DNA of 64,000 nt from Streptomyces vinaceus (GTDB lineage: Bacteria; Actinomycetota; Actinomycetes; Streptomycetales; Streptomycetaceae). The stretch lies in NCBI RefSeq assembly GCF_008704935.1, contig NZ_CP023692.1, positions 1,240,001 through 1,304,000 on the forward strand, in the 5' to 3' direction. A program made the translations under genes and the position numbers. The stretch's first letter is position 1. Every line of letters starts with the position of its first letter. The notes beneath the pieces are model-generated. The model worked only from the letters and a program-made list of their open reading frames with translations. It was not told where the DNA came from and searched no databases. Below are positions 9,383 through 23,627 of the stretch, one piece after another.

Positions 9383-10596
9383 GCCGGGATCCCTCCGTGC
9401 GTCGGGGTGCCGTCCGGGGCCGGGGCCCGCCCCGCCGGGTGGTAGCGGGCGGTGGTGCGGTGCCATTCGAGGTTTCCGCCGAGCCAGGCCCATACGTCGG
9501 CCAGGAAGCGGACCAGCGGCGGGAACCCGGCCGCGGCGAGGAGGGCCGACTCCTCTTCGAAGGCGTGGACGAGCTCGTCGTGGAGGTCGGCCGAGCGGCG
9601 CACGGCCTCGGCGCGCGAGCAGCCTTCCTCGGCCTCGATCAGGGCGGGCAGGTTGTAGTTGACGGCGGCGCTCTCGTCCTCGCGGTGCATGGAGTAGAGG
9701 TCGTTGACGATGACGCTGGCGGAGGCGGCCTTGAGGACCGCGCCCCGCACGCGCGGGTCGGCGTACGCCTCGACCGGGAGCTCGTAGCCGCCCGCCGGGT
9801 CGAGCATCACCATGGCCGGGATGAAGCTGTTGTCCTGGCGGACGGCGAGGAACTCCCAGACGGGCGGGGTGCGTCCGGCGACCCGCCAGCCCGCCTCGGC
9901 GGTGTAGCCGGAGAACAGCGCGGCCATCTCGTGCCGGTAGCGGGTGAGCTGGGAGCCGGTGGCGTACCGGGAGAGGTGCTCGGTGCTGGAGCGCAGCGCG
10001 ACGAGGACCGGGTCGGCGCACATGGCCCGCTCCAGCAGGGGCGCGTAGGCGGCGGGGAGGTGGGCCGGGTCGATGGCGGCCAGGGCCTGGGACAGGTGGG
10101 TGGCGATCCGCAGGGGGACGGCGCCGGCGCTCTCGTCGTCGCAGTAGTAGTCGTCGGTGGCCCACTGGGCGAGGGTGCACTTGGCGGGCGCGAGCAGCCG
10201 GTCCGGGTCCTCGACGTGGGCGTACGTGAGCATGGTGTAGCGGCCGAGCGACAGGGCCCGTACGTCGGCCGGGCGGCCTGCGTAGATCCCGGTCTGCTCG
10301 GCCCAGGCGAGGAGCCGGTCCTCGACCACCTCCGCGAGGGCCGGATCGTCGCGCTGCGGGGGCGGGCAGTACAGCTCGGGGACGGCGGGCGCCGGGGCGG
10401 GGGCCCGTACGGAGACCGGACCGGGGGCCGGACCGGCAGCCGGGGCCGGCGGCGGCGGGGCGGCCGGCGGCGGGGCGGCGGGCGGCGGGGCGGGCCGGAT
10501 GCGCAGGGTGCTGGTGCCGGGTCCGCCCGGCCCCCCGCGCAGCCGGGCCAGCAGCGCCGCACGGGAGGGAACGGGAGCGGCCGAGGGAAGGGACAT
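9379..10596 (-). CDS. 2-methylisoborneol-synthase-like terpene cyclase, predicted encapsulin cargo
   Basis: This 405-aa class I terpene cyclase has the Asp-rich motif DDYYCDDE (148-155) and the NSE triad NDLYSMHRE (N298, S302, E306). It resembles bacterial 2-methylisoborneol synthases ([40 protein letters not shown]). The first roughly 72 residues are a Pro/Ala-rich disordered arm containing [13 protein letters not shown] (21-33), the kind of extension that targets family 2 cargo to the shell. It is coupled to the downstream encapsulin gene. A geranyl-PP C-methyltransferase gene, normally adjacent for 2-MIB synthesis, is absent from the window, so the product is uncertain. The start at ATG 10596 has no clear Shine-Dalgarno. 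Confidence 0.88.
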   Translation of the reverse strand: MSLPSAAPVPSRAALLARLRGGPGGPGTSTLRIRPAPPPAAPPPAAPPPPAPAAGPAPGPVSVRAPAPAPAVPELYCPPPQRDDPALAEVVEDRLLAWAEQTGIYAGRPADVRALSLGRYTMLTYAHVEDPDRLLAPAKCTLAQWATDDYYCDDESAGAVPLRIATHLSQALAAIDPAHLPAAYAPLLERAMCADPVLVALRSSTEHLSRYATGSQLTRYRHEMAALFSGYTAEAGWRVAGRTPPVWEFLAVRQDNSFIPAMVMLDPAGGYELPVEAYADPRVRGAVLKAASASVIVNDLYSMHREDESAAVNYNLPALIEAEEGCSRAEAVRRSADLHDELVHAFEEESALLAAAGFPPLVRFLADVWAWLGGNLEWHRTTARYHPAGRAPAPDGTPTHGGIPA

Positions 10597-10648
10597 GGCA
10601 CGACAGTGCGTCGCGGGCCCGGCGTCGGGGTACCCGCCGGAGCGGCGG

Positions 10649-10681
10649 CCCTGTTGAAAATCCCGCGCGGTTGAAGCTCTG
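10649..10681 (+). promoter_or_regulatory. Candidate operator, copy 1 (CCCTGTTGAA-N11-GTTGAAGCNCTG)
   Basis: This 33-bp sequence contains GTTGAA repeated with a 17-bp period. It recurs on the opposite strand at 12043-12075 with 21 of 22 defined positions identical. It lies 53 bp upstream of the MIB-synthase-like start, in the gap between that gene and the regulator's stop. A binding site for the intervening XRE/TPR regulator is the simplest reading. Confidence 0.6.
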
Positions 10682-10706
10682 CACGGATGTACGAGCAGGG
10701 GCTCCG

Positions 10707-12014
10707 TCACGTCCCCGCGGCGACCCGCTCCAGCAGCGGCCGTACGACGCCGCTGGCGCGGACCGCCCGCAGCCTCCCCCGCATCCGGCGCAGCGCGTCC
10801 GTCACCCGGGCCGATTCCAGCTGCGGTACGGCGTCCAGGACCTCGTGCCAGGCGGCGCAGGCCCGCTCCAGATGGCCCTGGCCCAGATGGAGTTCGGCGA
10901 GCCGGGCCGCCGTGACGGCCCGGGCCCGCCGCTCGGCGGGCGGCCGGTGGCGCAGGGAGGCGCCGAGCGCGGCGATGGCCCCCGGGCCGTCGCCCAGCGC
11001 GGCCAGCGCCTCCGCCTCCTGGTGGCACAGCGCGGCCTGGTGGTAGTCGCCGATCGGAGCGCTCTGCCCCTCCGAGCGCTCCAACAGCTTCTGGGCGCCC
11101 GCCAGATGGGCGATCGCGGCCCGCCGGTCCCCGCAGGCGGCCTCCGCCACCGCCAACTGGCCCGTGACGAAAGCCGCTTGGAGCGTCGGCAGCCGCCCGG
11201 CCTCCCGCGCCGCCGCCTGCGCGAGCTCCAGCGCCTGCGTGCGGTGGCCGAGGTGGTGGGCCTGCACGCTCATGGCCCGCAGCACGGGCGCGTGGCACTG
11301 CGGATCGCCGGCCTCCCGGCCCAGCCGCAGCGCCGCCCGGTAGTAGGCCTGCGCCACGCCGTGCTGGTTGCCGTCGAAGCACAGGAAGGCGGCCGTGTAG
11401 GCCAGCCGGGAGGTGGCGCCCAGCAGCCGGTGGCGTACGGAGGGCGGCGCGTCGGCCCGCAGCCACGGGGCGACGGTGGTGGCCAGGTACGCGGTGAGGG
11501 CGGGCCGGGCCAGGCCGCTGCCGAACATCATGTCGCTGTTGCGGAAGACCGGGAGCACCGCCTCGGCGGCCCGTACGTGGTCCAGCCCGATCCGTGCCCC
11601 ACCGCGCCGCCCGGTCCGTACGCCGGCCCTTTCCGGGTCCTGCGGTGGTTCCTGCGGCGGGCGCCAGGCGCTGGAGTACACCGGGATCTCGCCCAGTGCG
11701 CCGACCCCGAAGTCCGGTCCGGCGTCGGCCTGCCCGCCTTCGGTCCGCGCGGCGGCGGACGGGCGGGCCAGTCCGGTGTCGGCGGCGGCGATCCGGCGCC
11801 GGGTGCGCAGGCTCAGGGCCTCGGCGGCCAGGGCGACGACGTGCGCGGGCGGCTTGGTGCCCGCGAGCCAGTGGGAGACGGAGGTCCGGTCGTAGCTCAG
11901 GGTGAGGCCGGCCTCGGCTGCGACGCCGTTGACGGCCCGTGCGAAGTCCTGCCCGCTCCAGCGGGCTTCGGCCAGGAGGGTGCGCAGTCGTCCGTTGGGG
12001 TCTCGCTTGGCCAT
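10707..12014 (-). CDS. XRE-type helix-turn-helix regulator with C-terminal TPR-like repeats
   Basis: This 435-aa protein begins [36 protein letters not shown], followed by a helix-turn-helix of the type found in Streptomyces TPR regulators ([27 protein letters not shown]). From about residue 130 to the end it is Ala/Leu-rich helical repeats of TPR character. ATG 12014 is chosen over an upstream in-frame Met (12056) because family members start at MAKRDPN. It sits between two encapsulin/terpene-cyclase pairs, and near-identical 33-bp motifs lie beyond both of its ends. This suggests local control of both pairs; the ligand is unknown. Confidence 0.82.
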   Translation of the reverse strand: MAKRDPNGRLRTLLAEARWSGQDFARAVNGVAAEAGLTLSYDRTSVSHWLAGTKPPAHVVALAAEALSLRTRRRIAAADTGLARPSAAARTEGGQADAGPDFGVGALGEIPVYSSAWRPPQEPPQDPERAGVRTGRRGGARIGLDHVRAAEAVLPVFRNSDMMFGSGLARPALTAYLATTVAPWLRADAPPSVRHRLLGATSRLAYTAAFLCFDGNQHGVAQAYYRAALRLGREAGDPQCHAPVLRAMSVQAHHLGHRTQALELAQAAAREAGRLPTLQAAFVTGQLAVAEAACGDRRAAIAHLAGAQKLLERSEGQSAPIGDYHQAALCHQEAEALAALGDGPGAIAALGASLRHRPPAERRARAVTAARLAELHLGQGHLERACAAWHEVLDAVPQLESARVTDALRRMRGRLRAVRASGVVRPLLERVAAGT

Positions 12015-12042
12015 CCGGAACCGCCCAACTCGTACGTGTGTC

Positions 12043-12075
12043 CAGCGCTTCAACACGGTCGGAGATTCAACAGGG
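12043..12075 (-). promoter_or_regulatory. Candidate operator, copy 2 (CCCTGTTGAA-N11-GTTGAAGCNCTG)
   Basis: This is the second copy of the 33-bp motif, read on the minus strand, beginning 29 bp upstream of the regulator's ATG. It is placed to control the regulator itself and, divergently, the shell/geosmin-type synthase pair starting at 12322. The spacer between the two GTTGAA elements is again exactly 11 nt, although its sequence differs. Confidence 0.6.
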
Positions 12076-12321
12076 TGGGACGGGGGCCCGTGTACCCGGT
12101 GGGGCCGCCCTGCCTCTAACTAAGACGTGTGCACACGGTGGCCCCCGGTCACACCGGGTGTCCGTGGCGTGCGGGAGCACGCGGATCACGTACAAGCGGG
12201 GCCACTCCTTCCGATCACCCCCGTACGCGGCGTGCGCGACGCACGCGACCGCGAGCCGCGCCGCATCCGGAGCCCGCAGGACCGGCCGACCAAGGAAGAC
12301 CGACCGAGAGGACGTTCCGTC

Positions 12322-15961
<3,640 letters not shown>

Positions 15962-15972
15962 GGGCGCCGGCG

Positions 15973-16899
15973 CTACGTGTGCAGGGCCCGTTCGTCCTCG
16001 GCGTGGCCCTGCGGTTCCAGCTGGAGGGTGGAGTGGGCCACGTCGAAGTGCTCGCCGACGCAGGCCTGGAGCCGGGCGAGCAGCTTGCCGTGCTCCTCGC
16101 CGCGCAGGGTCTCTTCCGCCACCACGACGTGGGCGGTGAGCACGGGCATGCCGGAGGTGACCGTCCAGGCGTGCAGGTCGTGCACGGCCAGTACCCCGGG
16201 CTGCTCCAGGAGGTGCCCGCGTACGTCGGCCAGGTCCATGTCCTGCGGGGTGGCCTCCAGCAGGACGTGGGTGGCCTCGCGCAGCAGTCCGTACGCGCGG
16301 GGGACGATGAGCAGGCCGATGACGATGGAGGCGATGGGGTCGGCGGCCTCCCACCCGGTGAGCAGGATGACCAGGCCGCCGACGATGACGGCGACGGAGC
16401 CGAGGGCGTCGCCGAGCACTTCGAGGTAGGCGCCGCGCAGGTTGAGGCTGTGCTCCTTGGCGTCGCGCAGCAGCCACAGGCCGACGCCGTTGGCGGCCAG
16501 GCCCACGACGGCCACGCCCAGCATCAGCCCGCCCTTGACCTCGACGGGTTCGCTGAAGCGGCGGATCGCGGTGTAGAGGACCCAGACGAAGATCGCGAGG
16601 AGGAGCAGTGCGTTCAGGACGGCGGAGAAGATCTCGACCCGGTAGAAGCCGAAGGTGCGGCGCGGGGTCGGGGCGCGCTGGGCGAGGGTGACCGCGCCGA
16701 GCGCGAGGGAGACCCCGACGGCGTCGGTGAGGCTGTGCGCGGCGTCGGCGAGGAGGGCGAGGCTGCCGGAGAGGAGGGAGCCGACGACCTGGATCAGGGT
16801 GATCGTGGCGCTGATGCCGATGGTCCAGAGCAGGCGGGCTCGGAACGTCCCGCTGACGGTCCCGGCGGCCGCCGAGGGAGCTCCGTGGTCGTGACCCAT
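15973..16899 (-). CDS. Cation diffusion facilitator (CzcD-type metal efflux)
   Basis: This 308-aa protein has six predicted membrane helices. The family metal-site motifs are SLALLADAAHSLTDAVGV (helix II) and YLEVLGDALGSVAVI (helix V), followed by a cytosolic C-terminal ferredoxin-like domain with HDLHAWTVTSG. It exports divalent cations such as zinc, cobalt or cadmium in exchange for protons. The N-terminal MGHDHG is a short His-rich tract. Start 16899 is preferred because this tract begins there; ATG 16908 is possible. It converges on the geosmin-type synthase with 11 bp between stops. Confidence 0.9.
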   Translation of the reverse strand: MGHDHGAPSAAAGTVSGTFRARLLWTIGISATITLIQVVGSLLSGSLALLADAAHSLTDAVGVSLALGAVTLAQRAPTPRRTFGFYRVEIFSAVLNALLLLAIFVWVLYTAIRRFSEPVEVKGGLMLGVAVVGLAANGVGLWLLRDAKEHSLNLRGAYLEVLGDALGSVAVIVGGLVILLTGWEAADPIASIVIGLLIVPRAYGLLREATHVLLEATPQDMDLADVRGHLLEQPGVLAVHDLHAWTVTSGMPVLTAHVVVAEETLRGEEHGKLLARLQACVGEHFDVAHSTLQLEPQGHAEDERALHT

Positions 16900-17090
16900 G
16901 ATCAGCATCCGACCACAGGAGGCCGGTGTGCGCCCGCCGGACGTCCCCCACCTGGCCGAATGGACAAAAGTGCGCCGCGTGTACAACTTATCCGGAATGC
17001 GACATTCCCCTAGCCATCCGGCAGAACTGGCGCATAATCATCGCTACGCGGCTCGAATGAACCCTTGGCCGCGCATGGGACACGCATGCA

Positions 17091-17561
17091 ATGGGGGGCA
17101 TCGTGCCGATGAGGGATGCAGGCCGGACCGGCACGCTGCCGGCGACGTCCGACGAACTGTCCCGGCTGCTGACCGTCGTCCGGCGGGGACGGGTGCTGAC
17201 GGTCACGGGGCGGTTCCGGGAGCCGCGGAGCCGGCTGGTGCGGGAGATCGCCGGGCGGCTCTCGTCCAACTTCTGCGACGGCGCGGCCGTCGTCGCGATC
17301 GGCCGGCCCTTCGGTGTGCGCGAGCTGACGGCCGCCCTGGGCTGCGTACCGGGCATGCCGTTCCTGCCGTACGGGACGGCGGACGCCGTCTCCTGGCTCG
17401 CGGAGCGGGACATGCTCCTGGTCCTGGACGGCGCCGAGCACCTCGCGCCGGAGGCGCTGGCCTGGCTGCGGCGCCTGCTCACCGCGGCCCCCGGGCTGCG
17501 CATCCTGGCCTCGGGCCGGTCACCGCTGGCCTTCGAGGGGGAACGCGTCCACCGGCTCTGA
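17091..17561 (+). CDS. Short AfsR/LuxR-type ATPase-domain protein (possibly truncated)
   Basis: This 156-aa protein resembles only the first half of the NB-ARC-like ATPase module of large Streptomyces regulators: LTVTGRFREPRSRLVREIAGRL, MLLVLDGAEHLAPEALAWLRRLL (Walker B plus following helix) and LRILASGRSPLAFEGERVHRL. The usual Walker A GxxGxGKT is not recognisable (TGRFREPRSR). It stops just where such proteins normally continue. It may be a remnant or a small stand-alone regulator. The start is ambiguous: ATG 17091, GTG 17103 or ATG 17109, with the G-rich tract best serving the later ones. Confidence 0.5.
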   Translation: MGGIVPMRDAGRTGTLPATSDELSRLLTVVRRGRVLTVTGRFREPRSRLVREIAGRLSSNFCDGAAVVAIGRPFGVRELTAALGCVPGMPFLPYGTADAVSWLAERDMLLVLDGAEHLAPEALAWLRRLLTAAPGLRILASGRSPLAFEGERVHRL

Positions 17562-17647
17562 GCAGGGGGCGAGGGGCAGGGGGCGAGGGGCAGGGGGCCG
17601 CAGACCCCGGAACGGTCCGCCCCCGGCCGTACGAGCGCGGGTACGGG

Positions 17648-17681
17648 TCCGCCCCGGTCGGCGGCTGCCGACCGGGGCGGA
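17648..17681. terminator. Bidirectional hairpin terminator between convergent genes
   Basis: A perfect 15-bp stem (TCCGCCCCGGTCGGC) with a 4-nt loop lies 22 bp beyond the icd stop and downstream of the ATPase-like gene. There is no U-tract, which is usual in this genus. Confidence 0.8.
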
Positions 17682-17702
17682 ATCGATCAGGACGACCGGA
17701 CC

Positions 17703-19973
<2,271 letters not shown>

Positions 19974-20072
19974 TCAAGATATCTCGTGATCGGGGCGGTC
20001 CGGACAGCCCCCTGCCCGAGTCCCGGGGAGACACGCGTCACCCCCGGGCCCGCACGGCCCGTGGAACGGCGA

Positions 20073-20112
20073 GAGCGCCGCCCCGCGGCCGTTTCCGGCC
20101 GGGGCGGCGCTC
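20073..20112. terminator. Hairpin downstream of the DUF805 gene
   Basis: GAGCGCCGCCCCG pairs with CGGGGCGGCGCTC, extended by CCG/CGG around a short T-containing loop. It lies 24 bp beyond the stop at 20137 on the minus strand and would terminate that transcript. Confidence 0.75.
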
Positions 20113-20136
20113 AGGCGATCAGGCGTACGGGCCTGC

Positions 20137-20490
20137 TCAGGCGTGGACGGCCTTCGGGTTCGGGCCGTACTCGTTCGGCTGGGCCTGGCCCTCGGTCGCC
20201 ATGAGGACGAGGAGCCAGATGCCGCCGATCAGCGGGACGAGGGCGATGAGCAGCCACCAGCCGGACTTGCCGGTGTCGTGCAGGCGGCGGACACCGACGG
20301 CCAGACCCGGGAGGAGGACTGCCAGCGCGTAGATCGCGTAGAGCAGCGGGTAGGTGCCGATCGCGTTGTCCAGGACGGCGATGATGATCAGGGCGATCAG
20401 GTTGAAGAGGGTGAACATCCAGTACTCCTGGCGGCGGGCGCGGCCGGAGAACACGGTGTACTTCTTCAGGACGTCGGTGTAGTAGTGCAT
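20137..20490 (-). CDS. DUF805 family small membrane protein
   Basis: This 117-aa protein shows the DUF805 signature: FSGRARRQEYWMFTLFNLI near the N-terminus, then three or four hydrophobic helices and the polar turn VGVRRLHDTGKSGWWLLIALVPLIGGIWLL. ATG 20490 starts the conserved MHYYTDVLKKY segment; an in-frame Met at 20535 adds 15 unrelated residues. The function of the family is unknown; it is an inner-membrane protein. It is probably monocistronic, ending at the hairpin at 20073. Confidence 0.88.
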   Translation of the reverse strand: MHYYTDVLKKYTVFSGRARRQEYWMFTLFNLIALIIIAVLDNAIGTYPLLYAIYALAVLLPGLAVGVRRLHDTGKSGWWLLIALVPLIGGIWLLVLMATEGQAQPNEYGPNPKAVHA

Positions 20491-20898
20491 GGGTCCCCCC
20501 TGAGGACGGTTCGTCGGCCCGTCCGTCTGGAGCAAGCCGAGGCAGAACTTATGCCCCGCTTATGTGGTGGTCAAGCCACTTCACAACCCGCCGGAAGAGC
20601 CGCATTTCGCCGGTTCACCGACCAAAGTCACCGGCCTCGGGCGCCACTTGGAACCCACGGATCGTTCCGCGTCACAGCGCGTGACGAAATGGGGGAGATA
20701 GCTGCCATTTCGTGATGCAGGAGGGGCTCCTGAATCACTCGCAGGCAACCTGTGCACCCCCTCGCCCCCGCCGGAGCGCCCTCGTCCGCACCCACATCGT
20801 TACGGCTCCGCGACCCTGTCAGCCGCTGTCACGTACGTGCACGGCGCCCCGCGCCGGACCCTCGCACCGGCACGGGACGCCGTGAACTCACCTGCGGC
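20491..20898. other. Intergenic region without a supported gene
   Basis: Between the DUF805 start and the chitosanase stop there is no reading frame with coding character. A short frame from ATG 20720 is preceded by a G-rich tract, but its translation is Arg/Pro-biased noise. The region should hold the DUF805 promoter and the chitosanase terminator. Confidence 0.5.
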
Positions 20899-21738
20899 TC
20901 AGCCGATGTGGAACGAGTCCCCGTAGACCTTCCAGTCCAGCGGGGTGTTGAGGTTCAGGTTCCCCTTCTTCAGGAAGACCCGCTGCGCGGTGTCGACACG
21001 GCTGGTGTCGCTGTGCGCCTCCTCCTGCTTCATCGCCCAGACCCGGGCGTCGAGGAAGGCGTTCAGCCAGGTCGTCTCGTTCCCGCCCTGGGCCGGGGGC
21101 TTGGCCTTGGACAGCGCCCGCTTGCGGATGTTGCGGAAGCTGGTGGAGTCCCCGCCGTCCCCGTGCATGACGATGGCGTCGTAGTAGATGAACTGGCCGA
21201 GCGCGCCCACCCCGTCGGACTTGCCCTGATTGACTGCGGGGTTGAAGTAGACCCGGTCGCGCTCGTGGTCCTGGGCCTTCTTGAACTCGGCGTCCTGGGC
21301 CGCCTTCGCCCAGTCCTTGGTGAAGTTGGGGTCGAGGCCCTGGTGCGAGTCGGAGCCGTCGACCTTCCGCAGGGCCGGCAGGTACTTGGCGAGCACGTTG
21401 CCGGGCTTGACGTCGGTGTAGTACTCGACGAGGTCAAGCATGTCGCCCGTACCGGAACAGAAGCCGATGATCCCGGCCGTGTAGCCGCGGCCGTCGTCTA
21501 TGTCCTCGATGTACTTGTACTGCGCCTTCCAGTCCAGGGAGGAGTTCTCCGCACTGGAGACGATCTGCATCGCGATGTCCTTCTTCGCCGGGTCGTCGAG
21601 CCCGACGGCCTTCGCCGCCGTCGCGGCGGCGGGTGCGGCCGCGGGGGCCGCCGTCGCGTGGGCGGTCACCGGGACGGCGAGGAGCGCGCCGCCGAGCAGG
21701 GCGCTGATGGCGATTCTCTTGCGGTGGGGGGCGAACAC
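20899..21738 (-). CDS. csnA: Secreted chitosanase, glycoside hydrolase family 46
   Basis: This 279-aa protein has a Sec signal peptide (RKRIAISALLGGALLAVPVTAHA, residues about 6-28). The GH46 active-site segment SSAENSSLDWKAQYKYIEDIDDGRGYTAG contains the catalytic Glu (in SSAEN) and Asp (in IEDIDDGRG). The remainder (IGFCSGTGDMLDLVEYY, HGDGGDSTSFRNIR, VDTAQRVFLKKGNLNLNTPLDWKVYGD) is typical of Streptomyces CsnA. It hydrolyses chitosan outside the cell. GTG 21738 is chosen because a perfect GGAGG lies five bases upstream and it yields a proper signal peptide. A palindromic candidate operator sits 39 bp upstream. Confidence 0.95.
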   Translation of the reverse strand: MFAPHRKRIAISALLGGALLAVPVTAHATAAPAAAPAAATAAKAVGLDDPAKKDIAMQIVSSAENSSLDWKAQYKYIEDIDDGRGYTAGIIGFCSGTGDMLDLVEYYTDVKPGNVLAKYLPALRKVDGSDSHQGLDPNFTKDWAKAAQDAEFKKAQDHERDRVYFNPAVNQGKSDGVGALGQFIYYDAIVMHGDGGDSTSFRNIRKRALSKAKPPAQGGNETTWLNAFLDARVWAMKQEEAHSDTSRVDTAQRVFLKKGNLNLNTPLDWKVYGDSFHIG

Positions 21739-21776
21739 AAGACCTCCATAGGGGAGTTGAGGCTTGGCAGCTTCGT

Positions 21777-21791
21777 TAGGAAACTTTACTA
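21777..21791. promoter_or_regulatory. Palindromic operator upstream of chitosanase (ROK/CsnR-type)
   Basis: TAGGAAACTTTACTA is an imperfect palindrome (12 of 15 positions symmetric) in an AT-rich patch 39 bp before the GTG start. Chitosanase genes of Streptomyces are repressed by ROK-family CsnR at palindromes built on AGGAAA/TTTCCT halves. The assignment rests on position and pattern. Confidence 0.6.
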
Positions 21792-22077
21792 CCAGAGGTC
21801 GGGACAGCTCAATACCCCCGCACGCCACGTGTGCGGCCGGCAGGACAGGGTGCGACAGCGCTGGTTCATCGACCAACGCGCGGGACGCGCGGTGGCCGGA
21901 TTTCCGTACCCGGGACCAGTGCCCCCGCTCCCCGCGCGCTTGTTTGACTGGGGGTACACCACGGAGGACGCCCCGGTGCCGGCGGCTCTCGCGCCGGGCG
22001 GACCCGTGGGAGGAAGGGGAGGTCCCCGCGCCCCGATCGCGGTGTTCGGCGCGCGGGCCCCTGGCCCGGAAAAAGGC

Positions 22078-23160
22078 TCAGAGCCAGCCGTTGCGGCGGA
22101 AGCCGCGGTGGATGACGAAGCAGGCGAGGCCCATCACGCCGACCACGATCGGGTAGCCGTACGTCCAGTGCAGTTCGGGCATGTTGTCGAAGTTCATGCC
22201 GTAGATCCCGCAGACCATGGTCGGCACGGCGACGATGGCCGCCCACGCCGTGATCTTGCGCATGTCCTCGTTCTGCGCGACGGTGACCTGCGCGAGATGC
22301 GCCTGGAGGATGGAGTCGAGCAGCGCGTCGTACGCGTTGATCTGGTCGGTGGCCCGGGTCAAGTGGTCGGCGACGTCGCGGAAGTACGCGCGGACCTCCG
22401 CCGGGATCACCGGTATCGGCTGCGTGGCCAGGTGCTGGAGCGGGCGGCTCAGCGGGGCCACCGCCCGGCGCAGCTCCAGCAGTTCGCGCTTGAGCTGGTA
22501 GATGCGGCCCGCGTCGCCCCGGCCGCCGTACTCGCTGAACACCGCCGTCTCGACGGCGTCGATGTCGTTCTGCACCGCGTCCGTGACGGCCACGTAGTCG
22601 TCGACGACGTGGTCGGCGATGGCGTGCAGCACCGAGGCCGGCCCCTTGGCCAGTTGGTCGGGCGCGGCCTCCAGGCTCTCCCGGACCGGGCCGAGCGTGC
22701 CGTGGCCGCCGTGCCGGATGGTGATGACGAAGTCGTCGCCGGTGAACGCCATCAGCTCGCCGGTCTCCACGACCTCGCTGGTCGCGGTGAGCTCCTCGTG
22801 CTCCACGTAGCGCACCGTCTTGAAGACGGAGAACAATGTGTCGTCGAACCGCTCCACCTTGGGGCGCTGGTGCGCGGTCACGGCGTCCTCGACGGCGAGG
22901 GGGTGCAGGCCGAACAGCTCGGCGAGCCCGGCGAGCTCCTCCCTGGTCGGTTCGTGCAGGCCGATCCAGACGAACCCGTCGCCCGCCTTGCGCACCCGGC
23001 GCAGCGCCTCCTCCACCTCGGCGCAGCCGTCCTGCCGTGCTCCGTCCACGTAGACCACGCAGTTGACCACCGCGCTGCCGAGCGGGGAGCGGGAAGGGTG
23101 GCTGAGGTCGACGGCGCGGCGGTAGCCGCGGCGCACGGCCCGGCGCAGGTTGCTGAACAT
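22078..23160 (-). CDS. corA: CorA-family magnesium/cobalt transporter
   Basis: This 360-aa protein has a large soluble N-terminal domain, a long helix region (residues about 190-290) and two C-terminal membrane helices. These carry the family signature GIYGMNF, followed by the loop DNMPELHWTYGYP. The C-terminus ends in basic HRGFRRNGWL, as in CorA. It forms pentameric Mg2+ channels in the membrane. ATG 23160 starts MFSNLRRAVRRGYRRA. It ends about 340 bp from the chitosanase, facing the same way. It may be monocistronic. Confidence 0.93.
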   Translation of the reverse strand: MFSNLRRAVRRGYRRAVDLSHPSRSPLGSAVVNCVVYVDGARQDGCAEVEEALRRVRKAGDGFVWIGLHEPTREELAGLAELFGLHPLAVEDAVTAHQRPKVERFDDTLFSVFKTVRYVEHEELTATSEVVETGELMAFTGDDFVITIRHGGHGTLGPVRESLEAAPDQLAKGPASVLHAIADHVVDDYVAVTDAVQNDIDAVETAVFSEYGGRGDAGRIYQLKRELLELRRAVAPLSRPLQHLATQPIPVIPAEVRAYFRDVADHLTRATDQINAYDALLDSILQAHLAQVTVAQNEDMRKITAWAAIVAVPTMVCGIYGMNFDNMPELHWTYGYPIVVGVMGLACFVIHRGFRRNGWL

Positions 23161-23225
23161 GGACAACGGGGTACTTCCCTTCGGCGGATCAGCGGCCAGT
23201 CTGCCACCGCCGCCGATCGGCCCCG

Positions 23226-23618
23226 TCAGACCCTGTCGATGAACACGCTCGTCGACTTCACCCGGGCCACGGCCTGCGCGCCGACCTCCAGGCCGAGCTC
23301 CTCCACCGCCTCCCGGGTCAGGAGCGATACGACACGGTGCGGGCCGGCCTGGATCTCGACCTGTGCGTCGACCGTGCCGAGCTTCACGGCGGTGACGATG
23401 CCGGGGAAGGCGTTGCGCGCCGAGGTGTACGGGGCGTCCTCGCCCTCGCCCGCCTCTTGGGCGGCCTGCACGCAGAACGCGGCCAGGTCCGGCCCGTCCA
23501 CCATGCGCCGCGCGCCCTCCCGGCGGGTGGGGAAGCGCTCGGCGTCGGCCCAGCGGCGGGCCGTGTCGACGCTCACGCCGAGCAGCCGCGCGGCCTGGCC
23601 GATCGTGTAGGACTCCAT
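23226..23618 (-). CDS. HTH plus TOBE/Mop domain protein (molybdopterin/molybdate-binding type)
   Basis: This 130-aa protein has an excisionase/MerR-like helix-turn-helix at residues 4-50 (YTIGQAARLLGVSVDTARRWADAERFPTRREGARR). A TOBE/Mop module follows at about 66-130 (SARNAFPGIVTAVKLGTVDAQVEIQAGPHRVVSLLTREAVEELGLEVG), the fold that binds molybdate or molybdopterin. Such proteins often accompany ModABC uptake systems, but none is adjacent here. It may be a molybdate-responsive regulator or a storage protein. It lies 65 bp upstream of corA in the same orientation. Confidence 0.85.
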   Translation of the reverse strand: MESYTIGQAARLLGVSVDTARRWADAERFPTRREGARRMVDGPDLAAFCVQAAQEAGEGEDAPYTSARNAFPGIVTAVKLGTVDAQVEIQAGPHRVVSLLTREAVEELGLEVGAQAVARVKSTSVFIDRV

Positions 23619-23627
23619 ACCCGCAGC

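Noticed and set aside
17562..17600. GGGGGCGAGGGGCA tandem tract as a regulatory repeat
   Set aside because: Only about two and a half copies of low-complexity sequence after a stop codon; no evidence of function.
20720..20890. Small gene starting ATGCAGGAGGGG
   Set aside because: No convincing protein character; Arg/Pro-rich and lacking codon bias, although a G-rich tract precedes it.
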